64,000 nucleotides of DNA from Nodularia spumigena CCY9414 (GCF_000340565.2 NZ_CP007203.1:474297-538296); one strand, 5' to 3'; positions 18,134 through 28,086 are shown, counted from the stretch's first letter. Notes: generated by a model from the sequence alone, not told the origin. Program-made: numbers and translations.

Positions 18134-18227
18134 TTCATTGACTCCTGCGGTGGAGGTGGGAGGTGGGAAATGATTATTTTATCTTGTGGTATTTTCCCTG
18201 TCTCCATGTCCTCCTTTCGCTAAAAAT

Positions 18228-18396
18228 TGTAGGGTGGGTTAGCGACAGCGTAACCCACCATTACTCACCATTACCCTCTAGGGAATTAGCAACAGCGTAA
18301 CTCACCATTACCCTCTAGGGAATTAGCAACAGCGTAACTCACCATTACCCTTAAATTTATGGTGGGTTACGGACTAACGTCCTAACCCACCCTACA
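18228..18396. repeat. Palindromic element with internal 37-bp tandem repeats
   Basis: The outer inverted repeats are TGTAGGGTGGGTTAG (18228-18242) and its exact complement (18382-18396). Inside are two identical 37-bp units (18267-18303, 18304-18340) and a partial third, each with CTCTAGGGAATTAGCAACAG. No gene. MITE-like or a REP-type element sitting between convergent-direction genes. Confidence 0.8.
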
Positions 18397-18407
18397 TATA
18401 GATTTTT

Positions 18408-19907
18408 TTATTTAAAAGATGCTGATTCATCCGGTTGTAAGTTAGAAAATAGTTGCTGCCAATTGATATAATGAGCAATATTTTCACCTGATTTCACTTC
18501 TAAGGTGATATTATGAGCATGGGATTGTTGGAGCGATCGCACACACAATTCAGCTACATCATCGCGGCTAATTTTGCCCCTAATATTATCACCTTGCTCA
18601 AAGATTAATTCCTTACCACCAGCTTCCTCAGTTAAAGCACAAGGTCTAATAATTGTATAAGGAATCCCACTGGCTCTTACACTATCTTCCCCTTTCAACT
18701 TCCAAGTTAAGATTCCTCCCAACTGGTCATTTAATCTCACTGCTGGCGGTTCTTCATCTAAATTAATCCCAGGTCTTCCAGGACGAGTTACCCCGGCGGA
18801 ACTAATAAGGACAAACTGCGGAAAACTCTCCCCACCATAAGCCTTAATTGACTCTATTTGTAAAGCAAAATTACCGGCTGAAAACTTAGGATTTAAAGCC
18901 CCATCATATTCAAACTTACTCAACATCAGTTGAAATGACGCAACTTTACCAGCATAAATCGGCGGCGCATCTTGCAAAACTTTAGCGCGAAATACGGGAA
19001 CCAAATCTTTAAAAGGAACGCGAACCGTTATCCAAGTATTATCTACAGTGTCAAAAGAATAACTGTAACCCACCCCATCCCATTTCTGATCTGTCCGTAA
19101 AAATAGTTTATAACGTTGACCGTCACCTTTGACCCGCAGTTCTACACCTTCGTAACCGGATAAGTTAAAGGGCGGTTCAAAATTCTTCGTTCTCACCGAC
19201 GCAAAGCCACCGGAGTTAGCCGTGGAAACATTACCAGCAAACACAGCAGTATTTTCTAATAATTGCATATTACTGGCACTCACACCACCCATCACCACAT
19301 CATCCACCGCACCCCAAACATTTCTTAATTCCGCCGAGGGATGAGTAAAATCAAATATCAGTTTTTCATTAGCTGGAGGGAGATATTTAGCCGCAGCTTC
19401 CACCAAGTTTTTCACACCTTGATATTCCACATTTTCGGGAGTATCCCCAACAATTTCCGGCATATAAAATTTTACACCTTGATTGTATTTAGCCCTATCC
19501 GGTGTGTCGCCTTCCACTGGTTGGACACGCACGGAAGTGCAACAAATTACAGCTTGGATATTAGCCATGACCAGAGAATTTAAAGTTTCTGGTTTAGTGA
19601 TATCCCCAGCTACCAAGTCAACATCATCGCCAAGAATTGACCGGGCTTTATCAATATCTCGCACAAGGGCGCGAACTTTCTCACCTCGTTCCACAAGTCG
19701 CCGCACAACTCGTTTTCCCACTCCACCCGTCGCACCTGCTACCAGTATTACACCCACATTTCTGCCTCCATTGGGTAGATTTTGATTATCGTTGGAACCA
19801 CCTTGAATTAACTGCTGTACCCAGTTAAGCAAAGGAAACACCTCGAAATAGGTTAAGGTTTCGATAAACCTCCCTAAGTCCCATTGAGAACGATTTTTGT
19901 CAGTCAC
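18408..19907 (-). CDS. SDR-CIA30 protein, HCF173-like
   Basis: 499 residues. It opens with an atypical short-chain dehydrogenase/NAD(P)-binding Rossmann domain (ILVAGATGGVGKRVVRRLVE, ~residues 54-73). The Rossmann fold is interrupted at ~185-350 by a CIA30 domain (LIFDFTHPSAELRNVWGAVDDVVMGGVSAS...) and then resumes (FVLISSAGVTRPGRP, YTIIRPCALTEE). This architecture is that of plant HCF173, needed for psbA mRNA translation initiation, and of cyanobacterial homologues. A role in photosystem II biogenesis is inferred from the family. psbA is 18 kb away in this window. Confidence 0.85.
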   Translation of the reverse strand: MTDKNRSQWDLGRFIETLTYFEVFPLLNWVQQLIQGGSNDNQNLPNGGRNVGVILVAGATGGVGKRVVRRLVERGEKVRALVRDIDKARSILGDDVDLVAGDITKPETLNSLVMANIQAVICCTSVRVQPVEGDTPDRAKYNQGVKFYMPEIVGDTPENVEYQGVKNLVEAAAKYLPPANEKLIFDFTHPSAELRNVWGAVDDVVMGGVSASNMQLLENTAVFAGNVSTANSGGFASVRTKNFEPPFNLSGYEGVELRVKGDGQRYKLFLRTDQKWDGVGYSYSFDTVDNTWITVRVPFKDLVPVFRAKVLQDAPPIYAGKVASFQLMLSKFEYDGALNPKFSAGNFALQIESIKAYGGESFPQFVLISSAGVTRPGRPGINLDEEPPAVRLNDQLGGILTWKLKGEDSVRASGIPYTIIRPCALTEEAGGKELIFEQGDNIRGKISRDDVAELCVRSLQQSHAHNITLEVKSGENIAHYINWQQLFSNLQPDESASFK

Positions 19908-20124
19908 AATCGCGTCTTGATAATTTTTTCTGTTACTAGGACTTACACACTTTACAAATAAACCATTATCTGTGTTGAGGAAATTACTTCATCTCAGGCT
20001 TTTTAGAGATAAAGTAGCCCAACCCAGGCATCGCTCAAAAATCATCGAAAAATCAAGTGGAAATGCCTGAAATCCACACCGCATATTTAGCAGCTTCTGT
20101 CAATATATAAATCCTAACAGATTG

Positions 20125-20487
20125 TCAACGTCGAAAACCATACTCAAGAGTAAAGAACTGTGGATTCAATTTAGCTAGGGGTTCCCTCAGTTTTACCAAT
20201 TCTTTTTCTGGGCCATGTATTTCCAAACGAGTCAAATCAGCAATCTTTAGGGCTTCTTCCAATAAAGAACCCACATGATCGAGATGAGTTAGCACTCCCT
20301 CAGCATCTTCATAGCCTTCACGGCAGTGAACTTGGTCTTTGTCAAAACTGAATCCATAATAGAGGCACTTAGGCTCCTCATTTGCTTTTGTGACGAATTG
20401 CTGGCATAGATCCTTAAAAAGGTCTAGTTTGCCACTATGAACTTTAAAGTAGGGGACAATTGTACAGCACTTGTCTTGAGTTGACAT
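20125..20487 (-). CDS. Antibiotic-biosynthesis-monooxygenase (ABM)-fold protein
   Basis: 120 residues with the dimeric alpha/beta-barrel pattern: VPYFKVHSGKLDLFKDLCQQ, LYYGFSFDKDQVHCREGYED, then AEGVLTHLDHVGSLLEEALK. The HCREGYEDAEGVLTHLDH segment resembles the E-x-Y/F...H-x-x-x region of quinol monooxygenase-like ABM proteins. There is no partner gene nearby. Substrate unknown. Confidence 0.75.
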   Translation of the reverse strand: MSTQDKCCTIVPYFKVHSGKLDLFKDLCQQFVTKANEEPKCLYYGFSFDKDQVHCREGYEDAEGVLTHLDHVGSLLEEALKIADLTRLEIHGPEKELVKLREPLAKLNPQFFTLEYGFRR

Positions 20488-20553
20488 AAATATCTTGTGA
20501 TTGTTGACACAGTAATTTATTTAAAATTATATCTATAGGACTACTATTTGATT

Positions 20554-20715
20554 TAGGACTTACGCACAAGTCACGGAAGAATGAACCACGTAAAGCCTTC
20601 GGCATAGCTTCGCTTATGGCGCTAGCGTCTCCCTTTGGGAGAAGGACACGTTCGCGTTAGCGTCTCCCCTTGGGAGAAGGAAAGAGGGTTTGAGAGATAT
20701 TTTGCGTAAGTCCTG
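20554..20715. mobile_element. MITE copy 3 (162 bp), intergenic
   Basis: Same YAGGACTTACGCA ends, with target duplication TGATT (20549-20553 and 20716-20720). The interior carries GCGTTAGCGTCTCCC repeats and no coding capacity. It is longer than copies 1 and 2 because of an internal duplication of TTAGCGTCTCCC(T)TTGGGAGAAGG. Confidence 0.85.
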
Positions 20716-20810
20716 TGATTTCTGAACGCACCCGACAATTACCCAATTGCAAAACTCTATTCGCGTTAGGATACTTAAGAAAAAGTTGCTAATAAACCAG
20801 AAGTTGACTT

Positions 20811-21302
20811 ATGAGCAAAATTGAACAAGCTCAAGCTGAGTATGAAACTTTTCCTCAAACTGTTGAGAGTGTAATCATTAGCACGGTTAATCAAGCAGGC
20901 ATACCCAATACTGGTTACACTCCTTTTGTGATGGATGATGCTAAAAATATCTATATCTACGTTAGTGGTTTAGCAATTCACACTCAAAATATCCATATCA
21001 ATCCTCGTGTGAGTGTCTTATTTATTGAGGATGAATCTAAGTGTTACCAAATTTTTGCCCGTCGTCGGTTGAGTTTTGATTGTACAGCGACTTTGATAGA
21101 GCGAGAAACTGAGACCTGGAATCAAATTGTCGCTCAATTTAAAGCCCGTTTTGGTGAACTGATTGAAGTATTTCGGGGTTTACCAGACTTTCGGATTTTC
21201 CGCTTAACTCCTAGCGCTGGTCGTTTTGTGATTGGTTTCGGGACAGCTTATGAGATTAGTGGTGAACAACTGGATAAACTGGTTCATATTACAGGCAAAT
21301 AA
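20811..21302 (+). CDS. HugZ/pyridoxamine-oxidase-fold protein
   Basis: 163 residues with the split-barrel flavin/haem-binding fold: VESVIISTVNQAGIPNTGYT, then IYIYVSGLAIHTQNIHINPR and VSVLFIED, ending RLTPSAGRFVIGFGTAYEI. This C-terminal G-R-F-V-x-G-F-G is characteristic of HugZ-type haem-degrading or haem-binding proteins. The ATG is 12 bases before the alpha/beta hydrolase gene's leader, and both are on the + strand, with hemH 1.2 kb downstream. A link to haem/iron handling is plausible. Confidence 0.8.
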   Translation: MSKIEQAQAEYETFPQTVESVIISTVNQAGIPNTGYTPFVMDDAKNIYIYVSGLAIHTQNIHINPRVSVLFIEDESKCYQIFARRRLSFDCTATLIERETETWNQIVAQFKARFGELIEVFRGLPDFRIFRLTPSAGRFVIGFGTAYEISGEQLDKLVHITGK

Positions 21303-21314
21303 ATAATTTAATTT

Positions 21315-22214
21315 ATGCTTCAGTTTCAACCTCCCGGCTTTGGGCATAAAGTTATTCATACATCTCTAGGGGCTATGGTTTACTATACCCAAACCACTAC
21401 GCCTTGGTTAAATGCTGAGACGGAAGATTTACCTCCTCTGTTATTTCTCCATAATTTTGGCGGTGGGGCTTCTGCGTTTGAATGGTCTAAGGTTTACCCG
21501 GCTTTTGCAGCTACTCACCGCATATTAGCACCAGATTTAATTGGTTGGGGTGAATCTGCTCATCCAGTGCGAGACTATCAAATTAGGGATTATTTGCATA
21601 CTATTCAGGAGTTTATCACCCAAACTTGCCGCCAACCAGTCACGGTAGTGGCTTCTTCTTTAACAGCTGCTTTCGCTATCCGTCTGGCTATTAACCATCC
21701 TGATTTATTTCACAGCTTGTTTTTAGTCTGTCCTTCTGGGTTTGATGACTTTGGTCAGGGTGCTGGACGCAGAATACCATTGCCAATTATTAATTCGCCG
21801 CTAGTGGATAATTTAATTTATACTCTAGGCGCTGAAAATGAATTTGCTGTGAGAAATTTTCTGCAAAGCTTTCTGTTTGCGAAAGCCGAACGGGTTTCTC
21901 AAGAAATCGTCGATGCTTATTTAATTTCTGCACAACAGCCTAATGCTAAGTTTTCGGCTTTGGCGTTTTTGCGGGGAGACTTGTATTTTGATTTAAGTTT
22001 GTACATTCAGCAACTGCAAACTCCTACGGTGATGTTTTGGGGCGAGAAGGCACAATTTACCAGCATCAAGTTAGGGCGACGTTTAGCCAATCTGAATATA
22101 GGCGCAATTCGCGATTTTTATGCGATCGCACATACCGGAATATTACCCCATCTCGAAACCCCAGAAGTGATCATTGGTCTCTTACAACCCTATTTGACAG
22201 CTTGTTTCTCATAA
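21315..22214 (+). CDS. Alpha/beta-hydrolase
   Basis: 299 residues. The oxyanion/HG region is LLFLHNFGGGASAFEWSKVY, with LAPDLIGWGESAHP. The nucleophile elbow reads VVASSLTAA, with Ser in S-S-L-T-A instead of the strict GxSxG. The catalytic His is in FYAIAHTGILPHLETPE. The lack of the first Gly in the elbow is notable but seen in cyanobacterial homologues of this chloroplast-type hydrolase group. Starts 12 bp after the HugZ-like gene, so a two-gene operon is likely. Substrate unknown. Confidence 0.85.
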   Translation: MLQFQPPGFGHKVIHTSLGAMVYYTQTTTPWLNAETEDLPPLLFLHNFGGGASAFEWSKVYPAFAATHRILAPDLIGWGESAHPVRDYQIRDYLHTIQEFITQTCRQPVTVVASSLTAAFAIRLAINHPDLFHSLFLVCPSGFDDFGQGAGRRIPLPIINSPLVDNLIYTLGAENEFAVRNFLQSFLFAKAERVSQEIVDAYLISAQQPNAKFSALAFLRGDLYFDLSLYIQQLQTPTVMFWGEKAQFTSIKLGRRLANLNIGAIRDFYAIAHTGILPHLETPEVIIGLLQPYLTACFS

Positions 22215-22495
22215 AAAATGGCAGAATATTACATTCTATGAATAAATTGTTGAAAATTGCCTATCTTGATAATTGCTACAAAAATAGTCTAGAATTAAGA
22301 AAGATTAATTAAATTATCAGCATTGTCAAGGCGTTGCTGAAAGAGAGAGCGCTAAAGCGCAACTACGAACTGGTAACATCAATCCCTTAAGATTGTTGAC
22401 ATTTCGTGTTTGCTGGCTATAAAGCTTTATATTTAATAAAGATATATTGTTAACATTAGTAAAAAACCTGAAAAGATTGGGGGAAAATAAGTGCT

Positions 22496-23662
22496 ATGAG
22501 TCGTGTAGGCGTTTTATTACTCAATCTCGGTGGCCCCGATAAGCTAGAGGATGTCGGGCCTTTTTTGTATAACCTATTTTCCGACCCAGAAATCATTCGC
22601 CTACCGTTTCGCTGGCTGCAAAAACCTCTAGCTTGGTTTATTGCTACACGGCGAACTACAACATCTCAAGCGAATTATAAGCAAATTGGCGGCGGTTCTC
22701 CACTACGGCGAATCACTGAGGAACAAGGACAAGCCCTGAAACAACATTTGGGTGATTTGGGTCAAGAAGTGGATATCTACGTAGGAATGCGTTATTGGCA
22801 TCCTTACACAGAAGAAGCGATCGCACAAATTGCTGCTGATAATATTGAACACCTGGTAATTTTACCACTGTACCCACAGTTTTCCATTAGTACCAGTGGT
22901 TCTAGTTTTCGGCTGTTAGATAAACTTTGGCGAGAAAAGCCAGAACTTCAGCCCATTGACTATACTGTGATTCCCTCTTGGTACAAAGAACCAAGCTATC
23001 TGCAAGCTATGGCGGAACTCATAGCCCAAGAACTCGACCAATGTCCCAACCCCGATGAAGCTCATATATTTTTCAGCGCTCACGGCGTTCCTAAAAGCTA
23101 CGTTGAAGAAGCCGGAGACCCCTATGAGCAAGAAATTGAAGAATGTACTGCATTAATTATGCAGACTCTCAATCGACCCAATCTTTACACCCTAGCTTAT
23201 CAAAGTCGTGTCGGACCCGTAGAATGGCTACAGCCTTATACTGAAGATGCGCTGCAACAACTCGGCGCACAAGGTGTAAAAGATTTAGTTGTTGTACCTA
23301 TCAGTTTTGTCTCCGAACACATCGAGACTTTACAAGAAATTGATATTGAATATCGAGAAATAGCCGAAGAGTCAGGAATTGAAAACTTCCGTCGCGCTGC
23401 TGCTCCCAATACTCACCCAGTATTTATTAAAGCATTGGCAGACCTAGTAATTGATGCCCTAAATAAACCCAGTTTCAAGCTTTCCCAAGCTGCACAAATG
23501 AAAAAAAGGGTGAAAATGTACCCCCAAGAGAACTGGGAATGGGGGATGACTACTAGCGCTGAAGTTTGGAATGGTCGCATTGCGATGCTGGGCTTTATTG
23601 CTTTAGTAATTGAGATAGTTACTGGTCATGGTTTTCTGCACATGATTGGCCTTTTGCAGTAA
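22496..23662 (+). CDS. hemH: Ferrochelatase with C-terminal CAB helix
   Basis: 388 residues. Residues 1 to ~325 form ferrochelatase, which inserts Fe2+ into protoporphyrin [37 protein letters not shown], the metal/active-site His in [19 protein letters not shown], and [16 protein letters not shown]. After a linker (~330-350) a cyanobacterial/plastid-type chlorophyll-a/b-binding-like helix follows ([20 protein letters not shown]), with the chlorophyll-ligand pattern E-x-x-N-G-R-x-A-M-L-G. This domain is known to affect dimerisation and pigment coordination. It belongs to the haem branch point. Confidence 0.97.
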   Translation: MSRVGVLLLNLGGPDKLEDVGPFLYNLFSDPEIIRLPFRWLQKPLAWFIATRRTTTSQANYKQIGGGSPLRRITEEQGQALKQHLGDLGQEVDIYVGMRYWHPYTEEAIAQIAADNIEHLVILPLYPQFSISTSGSSFRLLDKLWREKPELQPIDYTVIPSWYKEPSYLQAMAELIAQELDQCPNPDEAHIFFSAHGVPKSYVEEAGDPYEQEIEECTALIMQTLNRPNLYTLAYQSRVGPVEWLQPYTEDALQQLGAQGVKDLVVVPISFVSEHIETLQEIDIEYREIAEESGIENFRRAAAPNTHPVFIKALADLVIDALNKPSFKLSQAAQMKKRVKMYPQENWEWGMTTSAEVWNGRIAMLGFIALVIEIVTGHGFLHMIGLLQ

Positions 23663-23745
23663 ATTTAAAATCCAATAGCAATTATCAAATTGGTGGGGAC
23701 GCGAGACTTTGCGCCCCTATTTTATTGATCTGAATTAGGTATCCA

Positions 23746-23780
23746 AGGGCGAGCATCTTTGCCCTCCCCACAAGATTTAT
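23746..23780. repeat. Dispersed short palindromic repeat
   Basis: AGGGCGAGCATCTTTGCCCT with CCCACAAGATTTA. Relative of 3297-3330 and 58318-58352. Lies just outside the TnpB element's right end. Confidence 0.6.
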
Positions 23781-23823
23781 ATTAAATATCCCATTAGTGA
23801 GACGCAATCTATTTTTAACCTTT

Positions 23824-25210
23824 TTGACACTCCCCACGGCTAGAAGCCGGGGGATTCTTGCGTCACAGGGATTCCAACGAATTTACCCTCAGCAAGCATC
23901 TTTACCGTCTGCCCGACGGCTGCAAGTCCTCTAATCAGAACTACTTGAGCGGCTGCAACATCTCTATCAGTTGTATAGCCACAATGTTCACAAACATGAA
24001 CACGCTGTGACAACTCTTTTTTACCCGTTTCTATTCTACAATTAGGGCAAATCTGAGAAGTCTTTCGGCTATCTACTTTCTGGAAAAATACACCACGCTT
24101 AAAACAACACTGCTCCAGAATTTCAAAGAATTGTCCCCATCCAGCATCTAGACAATGCTTGCCAAGTATTCCCCTGGACAATCCCACTAAATTCAAATCT
24201 TCTACAAAGATAGTTTGAGCAGTATCACAAAGTTGATGTGCTATTTTCCAATGAAAGTCCTTTCTAGTATTAGCAATATGTTCATGCAATTTTGCCACTT
24301 TCTTTTGAGCTTTGTGCCAATTATTTGACCCTTTAACTTTACGACTAACTCTTTGTTGCAGCAATTTAAGCTGGCGTTGGAGGTCTACAAAGAATTTAGG
24401 GCGTTGAACACAAAGTCCACCAGAAGTAGCAACAAAACTGATTAATCCCACATCGACACCAATTGCTTCTCCCACTGGTTGATGTTGAGGAACAGACACA
24501 TTCCATTGCAATGTTAACATTGCATACCATCCAGATACCCGTTTGACAATTCTCACTTGTTTAACTGTTGCATCTGTGGGAATCTCACGGGATTTTCTCA
24601 ACCTTACCCATCCAATTCCAGGGAGTTTAACAGCATTGTTTTTTAAGGGTTCTTTTCCTAGTTGCGGAAATACAAAAGAACGGAACTGCCCAGCTTTCTT
24701 AAAACGAGGGAATCCAAAATTGCGCTCCCATAAGGAAGTGAAAGCATTTTCCAGTCTTTTGAGTGTTTGTTGCAATACCTGAGAATGGACACTTTTTAAT
24801 TCTGGATATTGTTCCTTTGCTGCAGTTAATGATTTACACTGAATTGAGTAGGTAGGGCGTGGTGTATCTGCGGGGATAATGTATTCAGAATGCAATGAAC
24901 AAGCGTTAATTTGACAGGAGCGGGATTTATACCAATGCTTGCGTTCTGCTAAGGCATAGTTATAGACTTTGCGGTTAATTTCTAACCAGCCTTGAAAGAT
25001 TTTTATTTGCTGCTTAGTTGGTTTTAGTCGAAACTCATAAGTCAAAGAAAACACTTATTCATCACCTCCTAAAAGAATTATACGTTATATTTAACTAAGG
25101 TCAATACGAAAGATAAACTTTCTGTGGCTAAAGCCATACAAAGGTTGCACAGTGGCTAAAGCCACAAATCGCCTACATCCCCATGTCTAAAGCCAGGGGC
25201 TTTGGCTCGT
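23824..25210 (-). mobile_element. IS200/IS605-type element with TnpB only
   Basis: The right end overlaps the tnpB stop: the hairpin CCCC-CGGCT-TCT-AGCCG-T-GGGG (23832-23853, - strand sense) followed by GAGTGTCAA is the conserved end of cyanobacterial IS605-family elements and the 3' end of the omega RNA scaffold. The left end holds three subterminal hairpins (TGTGGCTAAAGCCATA ~25123-25138, GTGGCTAAAGCCAC 25152-25165, AAAGCCAGGGGCTTT 25189-25203). No tnpA is seen, so it would need a transposase in trans. Exact ends are uncertain. Confidence 0.75.
23840..25054 (-). CDS. tnpB: RNA-guided nuclease TnpB (IS605 OrfB)
   Basis: 404 residues. The N-terminal region YEFRLKPTKQQIKIFQGWLE is followed by a RuvC fold with catalytic residues Asp201 (GVDVGLISF), Glu285 (FVEDLNLVGL) and Asp365 (DRDVAAAQ). 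A zinc ribbon lies between (Cys336, Cys339, Cys355, Cys358). All are intact, so the enzyme may be active. TnpB proteins cut DNA guided by an omega RNA that overlaps the 3' end of the gene. The guide here would start just past position 23824 on the - strand. Confidence 0.95.
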   Translation of the reverse strand: MFSLTYEFRLKPTKQQIKIFQGWLEINRKVYNYALAERKHWYKSRSCQINACSLHSEYIIPADTPRPTYSIQCKSLTAAKEQYPELKSVHSQVLQQTLKRLENAFTSLWERNFGFPRFKKAGQFRSFVFPQLGKEPLKNNAVKLPGIGWVRLRKSREIPTDATVKQVRIVKRVSGWYAMLTLQWNVSVPQHQPVGEAIGVDVGLISFVATSGGLCVQRPKFFVDLQRQLKLLQQRVSRKVKGSNNWHKAQKKVAKLHEHIANTRKDFHWKIAHQLCDTAQTIFVEDLNLVGLSRGILGKHCLDAGWGQFFEILEQCCFKRGVFFQKVDSRKTSQICPNCRIETGKKELSQRVHVCEHCGYTTDRDVAAAQVVLIRGLAAVGQTVKMLAEGKFVGIPVTQESPGF

Positions 25211-25370
25211 TTTTCGGTAATCATCTGGGCTTGGCGCGAGAAATTCCCTATGGTTTAGCACGAGTTCAAGTATTTTAATTTTAGTCAAAAGGGGAGATCA
25301 GGAAGAAAAATTTTGGTACAAGCCCAACGTCTTCTCCCCTGCTCCCTGCTCCCCTGCCTCTTCTCCCTGC

Positions 25371-26666
25371 CTAAATCCCTAATCGTTGGTAAACTTGATC
25401 TAAATGACGCAGATGTTGCTGCGGATCAAAACAGGCTTCAATTTCTGCTGGTGACAGATTTTGAGTCACACGCGGGTTTTGAGTAATTAAGGCGTGGAAG
25501 TCTCCTTCTGGCTTGTTCCAAGCAGTATGAGCGCTTTCTTGAACAATGGCGTAAGCTTCTTCTCGGTTCATTCCCTTGTCTATTAAAGCCAGGAGAACTT
25601 TTTGGCTAAACACTACACCGCCATAACAGTTGAGGTTCCGCGCCATGTTTTCGGGGTAGACCAGCAAGTTTTTCACTAATCCGGTAATTTCTACAAGCAT
25701 AAAGTGAGTCAAAATGCAAGCATCTGGCAAAATTACCCGTTCTACAGAACTGTGGGAAATATCCCGTTCATGCCATAAAGCCACGTTTTCCAGGGCTGCA
25801 CCGGCATGACTTCTTACCAACCTAGCCATTCCCGTCAACCGTTCTGAACGGATGGGGTTGCGCTTGTGAGGCATGGCTGACGAGCCTTTTTGACCTTTGG
25901 CGAAAAATTCTTCTACTTCTAAAACGTCTGTTCTTTGGAGATTCCGAATTTCTACAGCAAAGCGTTCAATGGATGCGGCAACTAAGGCTAATTGTTGCAC
26001 ATAGTCGGCATGGCGATCGCGCGAAATAACTTGAGTTGAGGCCGTATCAGGTTTGAGTCCTAGTTTTTCACAAGCGATCGCTTCCACTCGTGGTTCAATA
26101 TTGGCATAGGTTCCCACAGCACCGGAAATTTTCCCCACGGCGATGGTTTCCCGGAGAACTTTCAGCCTTTCTTGATGGCGCAACACCTCAGCTAACCATC
26201 CAGCTAACTTAAATCCAAAAGTCATCGGTTCAGCGTGAATACCGTGTGAACGGCCAGTCATGACTGTATAACGATGTTCTCGCGCCTTGAGGCGAATTAC
26301 CTGAATCAACTCTTCCAGATGTTGGGATATGAGATCCAGACTAGCAACTAATTGTAGTCCTAAAGCGGTATCTAGTACATCCGAGCTAGTTAAACCTAGA
26401 TGAATATAACGCCCAGCATCACCCACATATTCATTGACATTAGTTAAAAAGGCAATGACATCATGACGGACTTCAGCTTCAATTTCCAAGACTCGCTTCG
26501 GGTCAAAATTCGCCTTAGCTTTAATTTCTTCAACTGCCTGAGAAGGAATATAACCCAGTTCAGCTTGGGCTTCACAAACTGCAATTTCCACCTGAAGCCA
26601 GGTTTTTAATTTGTAAGTTTCAGTCCACAGGTTGCCCATTTCGGGCAGAGTATAACGCTCAATCAA
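25371..26666 (-). CDS. purB: Adenylosuccinate lyase
   Basis: 431 residues, TTG start at 26666 (MIERYTLPEMGNLWTETYKL). No ATG is available in frame near this conserved start. Catalytic features: TSSDVLDTALGLQL (signature 1), GRSHGIHAEPMTFG with the general acid His, and GSSAMPHKRNPIRSERLTGM, the flexible signature loop with the catalytic Ser. It acts twice in purine synthesis (SAICAR to AICAR; adenylosuccinate to AMP). Single gene on the - strand; 25216-25370 is non-coding. Confidence 0.97.
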   Translation of the reverse strand: MIERYTLPEMGNLWTETYKLKTWLQVEIAVCEAQAELGYIPSQAVEEIKAKANFDPKRVLEIEAEVRHDVIAFLTNVNEYVGDAGRYIHLGLTSSDVLDTALGLQLVASLDLISQHLEELIQVIRLKAREHRYTVMTGRSHGIHAEPMTFGFKLAGWLAEVLRHQERLKVLRETIAVGKISGAVGTYANIEPRVEAIACEKLGLKPDTASTQVISRDRHADYVQQLALVAASIERFAVEIRNLQRTDVLEVEEFFAKGQKGSSAMPHKRNPIRSERLTGMARLVRSHAGAALENVALWHERDISHSSVERVILPDACILTHFMLVEITGLVKNLLVYPENMARNLNCYGGVVFSQKVLLALIDKGMNREEAYAIVQESAHTAWNKPEGDFHALITQNPRVTQNLSPAEIEACFDPQQHLRHLDQVYQRLGI

Positions 26667-26741
26667 CGTTCGCGGCAGAATACAACTGTCATATTTTACC
26701 GTTTAATTAACCCATCCATAACTATCAGTTAGGCAATAAAT

Positions 26742-27764
26742 TCAATAGCGGCGATTTCTGCGACGGCGTTTTAAGCGCTTGGGATGCCTAAAGTAGTGGA
26801 GAACACGATTAATTAAGCGAGAGGATTGCTTTTTTCTTTGAGTATTTTGCGGATGATTATTTATTACCCTTCCCTCGACAGCAGTTTTAGCCGTGCGTGG
26901 GATAGCATTTGCAGTTGGAGTGATGTCAGTACCGTATCTCCTGGAATAAACCTGGGTAAACTCTGCGCCAAAAAACAGAATTTGGGCAGCATAGTAAACC
27001 CAAGCGATGATTACCACCAGTGAACCAGCCGCACCATAAGCTGAACCCAAAGTACTCCTACCGATATACTGTCCTAATAAAAACTTACCGATGGAAAATA
27101 AGAGAGAGGTAAGCAATGCACCAATTAAAACATCACTCCAAGTAATTCTGACATCTGGTAAAACTTTAAAAATTAGTGCAAAAATAACTGTAGTAATGGC
27201 GAAAGAAAGAATAAAATTGAGCATCTGCCAGATGGAATCAATTTCTGGTAAGGCGTTGCTAAAATAAGTTATCAGTGCTGATAATCCGGCACTAATGACT
27301 AAGGAAACGAGAAGTAAAAAGCCAATGCCTAAAATCATCGTGAATGATAAAAAGCGTTGGCGAATGATGGTCATGATGCCACGTCCCGGTCTGGCTTTGA
27401 CATCCCAAATGGTGTTGAGGGAGTCTTGTAACTCCGCAAATACACCAGTAGCACCTATAAGTAAAATTACAACACTCAGAATAGAGGCGATCGCACCGGC
27501 TTGTGGTCTGCTAGCATTTTTAATAGCTATTTCCAGGAATTGTGCGCCATCTCTGCCGACTAAATCCTCAATTTGGCGAACAATTTCACCCCTGGCGGCT
27601 TCTTCTCCAAATGCTGCGCCTGCGATCGCAATTACAATAATTAGCAATGGTGCAATAGAAAATATCGTGTAATAAGCTAATGCTGCGGCTAACCGTGAGG
27701 CTTTATCTTCACTCCATTGTTTCAATGTTTCTGGAAATAGCGTCCAAACCGCCTGTAACTTCAT
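26742..27764 (-). CDS. YihY/BrkB-family inner-membrane protein
   Basis: 340 residues with six membrane helices (for example ~32-52, 92-115, 138-160, 182-204, 216-236, 246-268) and the family motifs LAAALAYYTIFSIAPLLIIV and GSAYGAAGSLVVIIAWVYYA. The C-terminal ~70 residues are basic and cytoplasmic (HPKRLKRRRRNRRY). Earlier called ribonuclease BN in error. True function is unclear. Upstream of it is a 320-bp gap with one copy of a repeat that also follows higA. Confidence 0.88.
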   Translation of the reverse strand: MKLQAVWTLFPETLKQWSEDKASRLAAALAYYTIFSIAPLLIIVIAIAGAAFGEEAARGEIVRQIEDLVGRDGAQFLEIAIKNASRPQAGAIASILSVVILLIGATGVFAELQDSLNTIWDVKARPGRGIMTIIRQRFLSFTMILGIGFLLLVSLVISAGLSALITYFSNALPEIDSIWQMLNFILSFAITTVIFALIFKVLPDVRITWSDVLIGALLTSLLFSIGKFLLGQYIGRSTLGSAYGAAGSLVVIIAWVYYAAQILFFGAEFTQVYSRRYGTDITPTANAIPRTAKTAVEGRVINNHPQNTQRKKQSSRLINRVLHYFRHPKRLKRRRRNRRY

Positions 27765-27940
27765 GAAATCAGTCTCCTTATACTAGGAAGTTGCTACCCT
27801 CCTGCTATATTTGATACTGGTTTATGAGTTGGCTACATCTTCCTCAAGGTGTTTTTGCCCTATTCGTGAGACAGAATTTATATCTCTGGGAAAGAATGTA
27901 GAACTGAAAGCCGCTACGGGTCATACCTGTGTAGTAGCTT

Positions 27941-28000
27941 ACAGCCTGCGGCGAGGGAAGCGATCGCAATAGTAGAATGAAAGAATCCCCAGAGGTGTAA
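27941..28000 (+). repeat. Left direct repeat of the higBA cassette
   Basis: A ~60-bp sequence starting ACAGCCTG and containing AAGCGATCGCAATAGTAGAA. Repeated in the same orientation at 28789-28848 with about four changes. The preceding AAAGCCGCTACGGGTCAT at ~27907 also recurs (with C for one G) at ~28979. Between left repeat and higB there is an AGGAGG-type site but no gene. Confidence 0.85.
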
Positions 28001-28086
28001 GCCTTCGACAAATGCTAAGATACCGAAATTTCAGGAGGTTAACTATGAAAACAAAGGTTATCTATGCTTAATCAGTTCACCGAATT

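Noticed and set aside
18267-18360. 37-bp tandem repeats that might be a short CRISPR
   Set aside because: Units are directly adjacent with no spacers and lie inside a palindromic element.
19935-19960. AGGACTTAC at ~19939 and ~13459 as further MITE copies
   Set aside because: Only one end-like sequence each, no matching second end or target duplication nearby.
25203-25268. Short + strand frame after the TnpB left end (GNHLGLAREIPYGLARVQVF)
   Set aside because: It could be the tail of a gene cut by the element, but only ~20 residues and no recognisable family.
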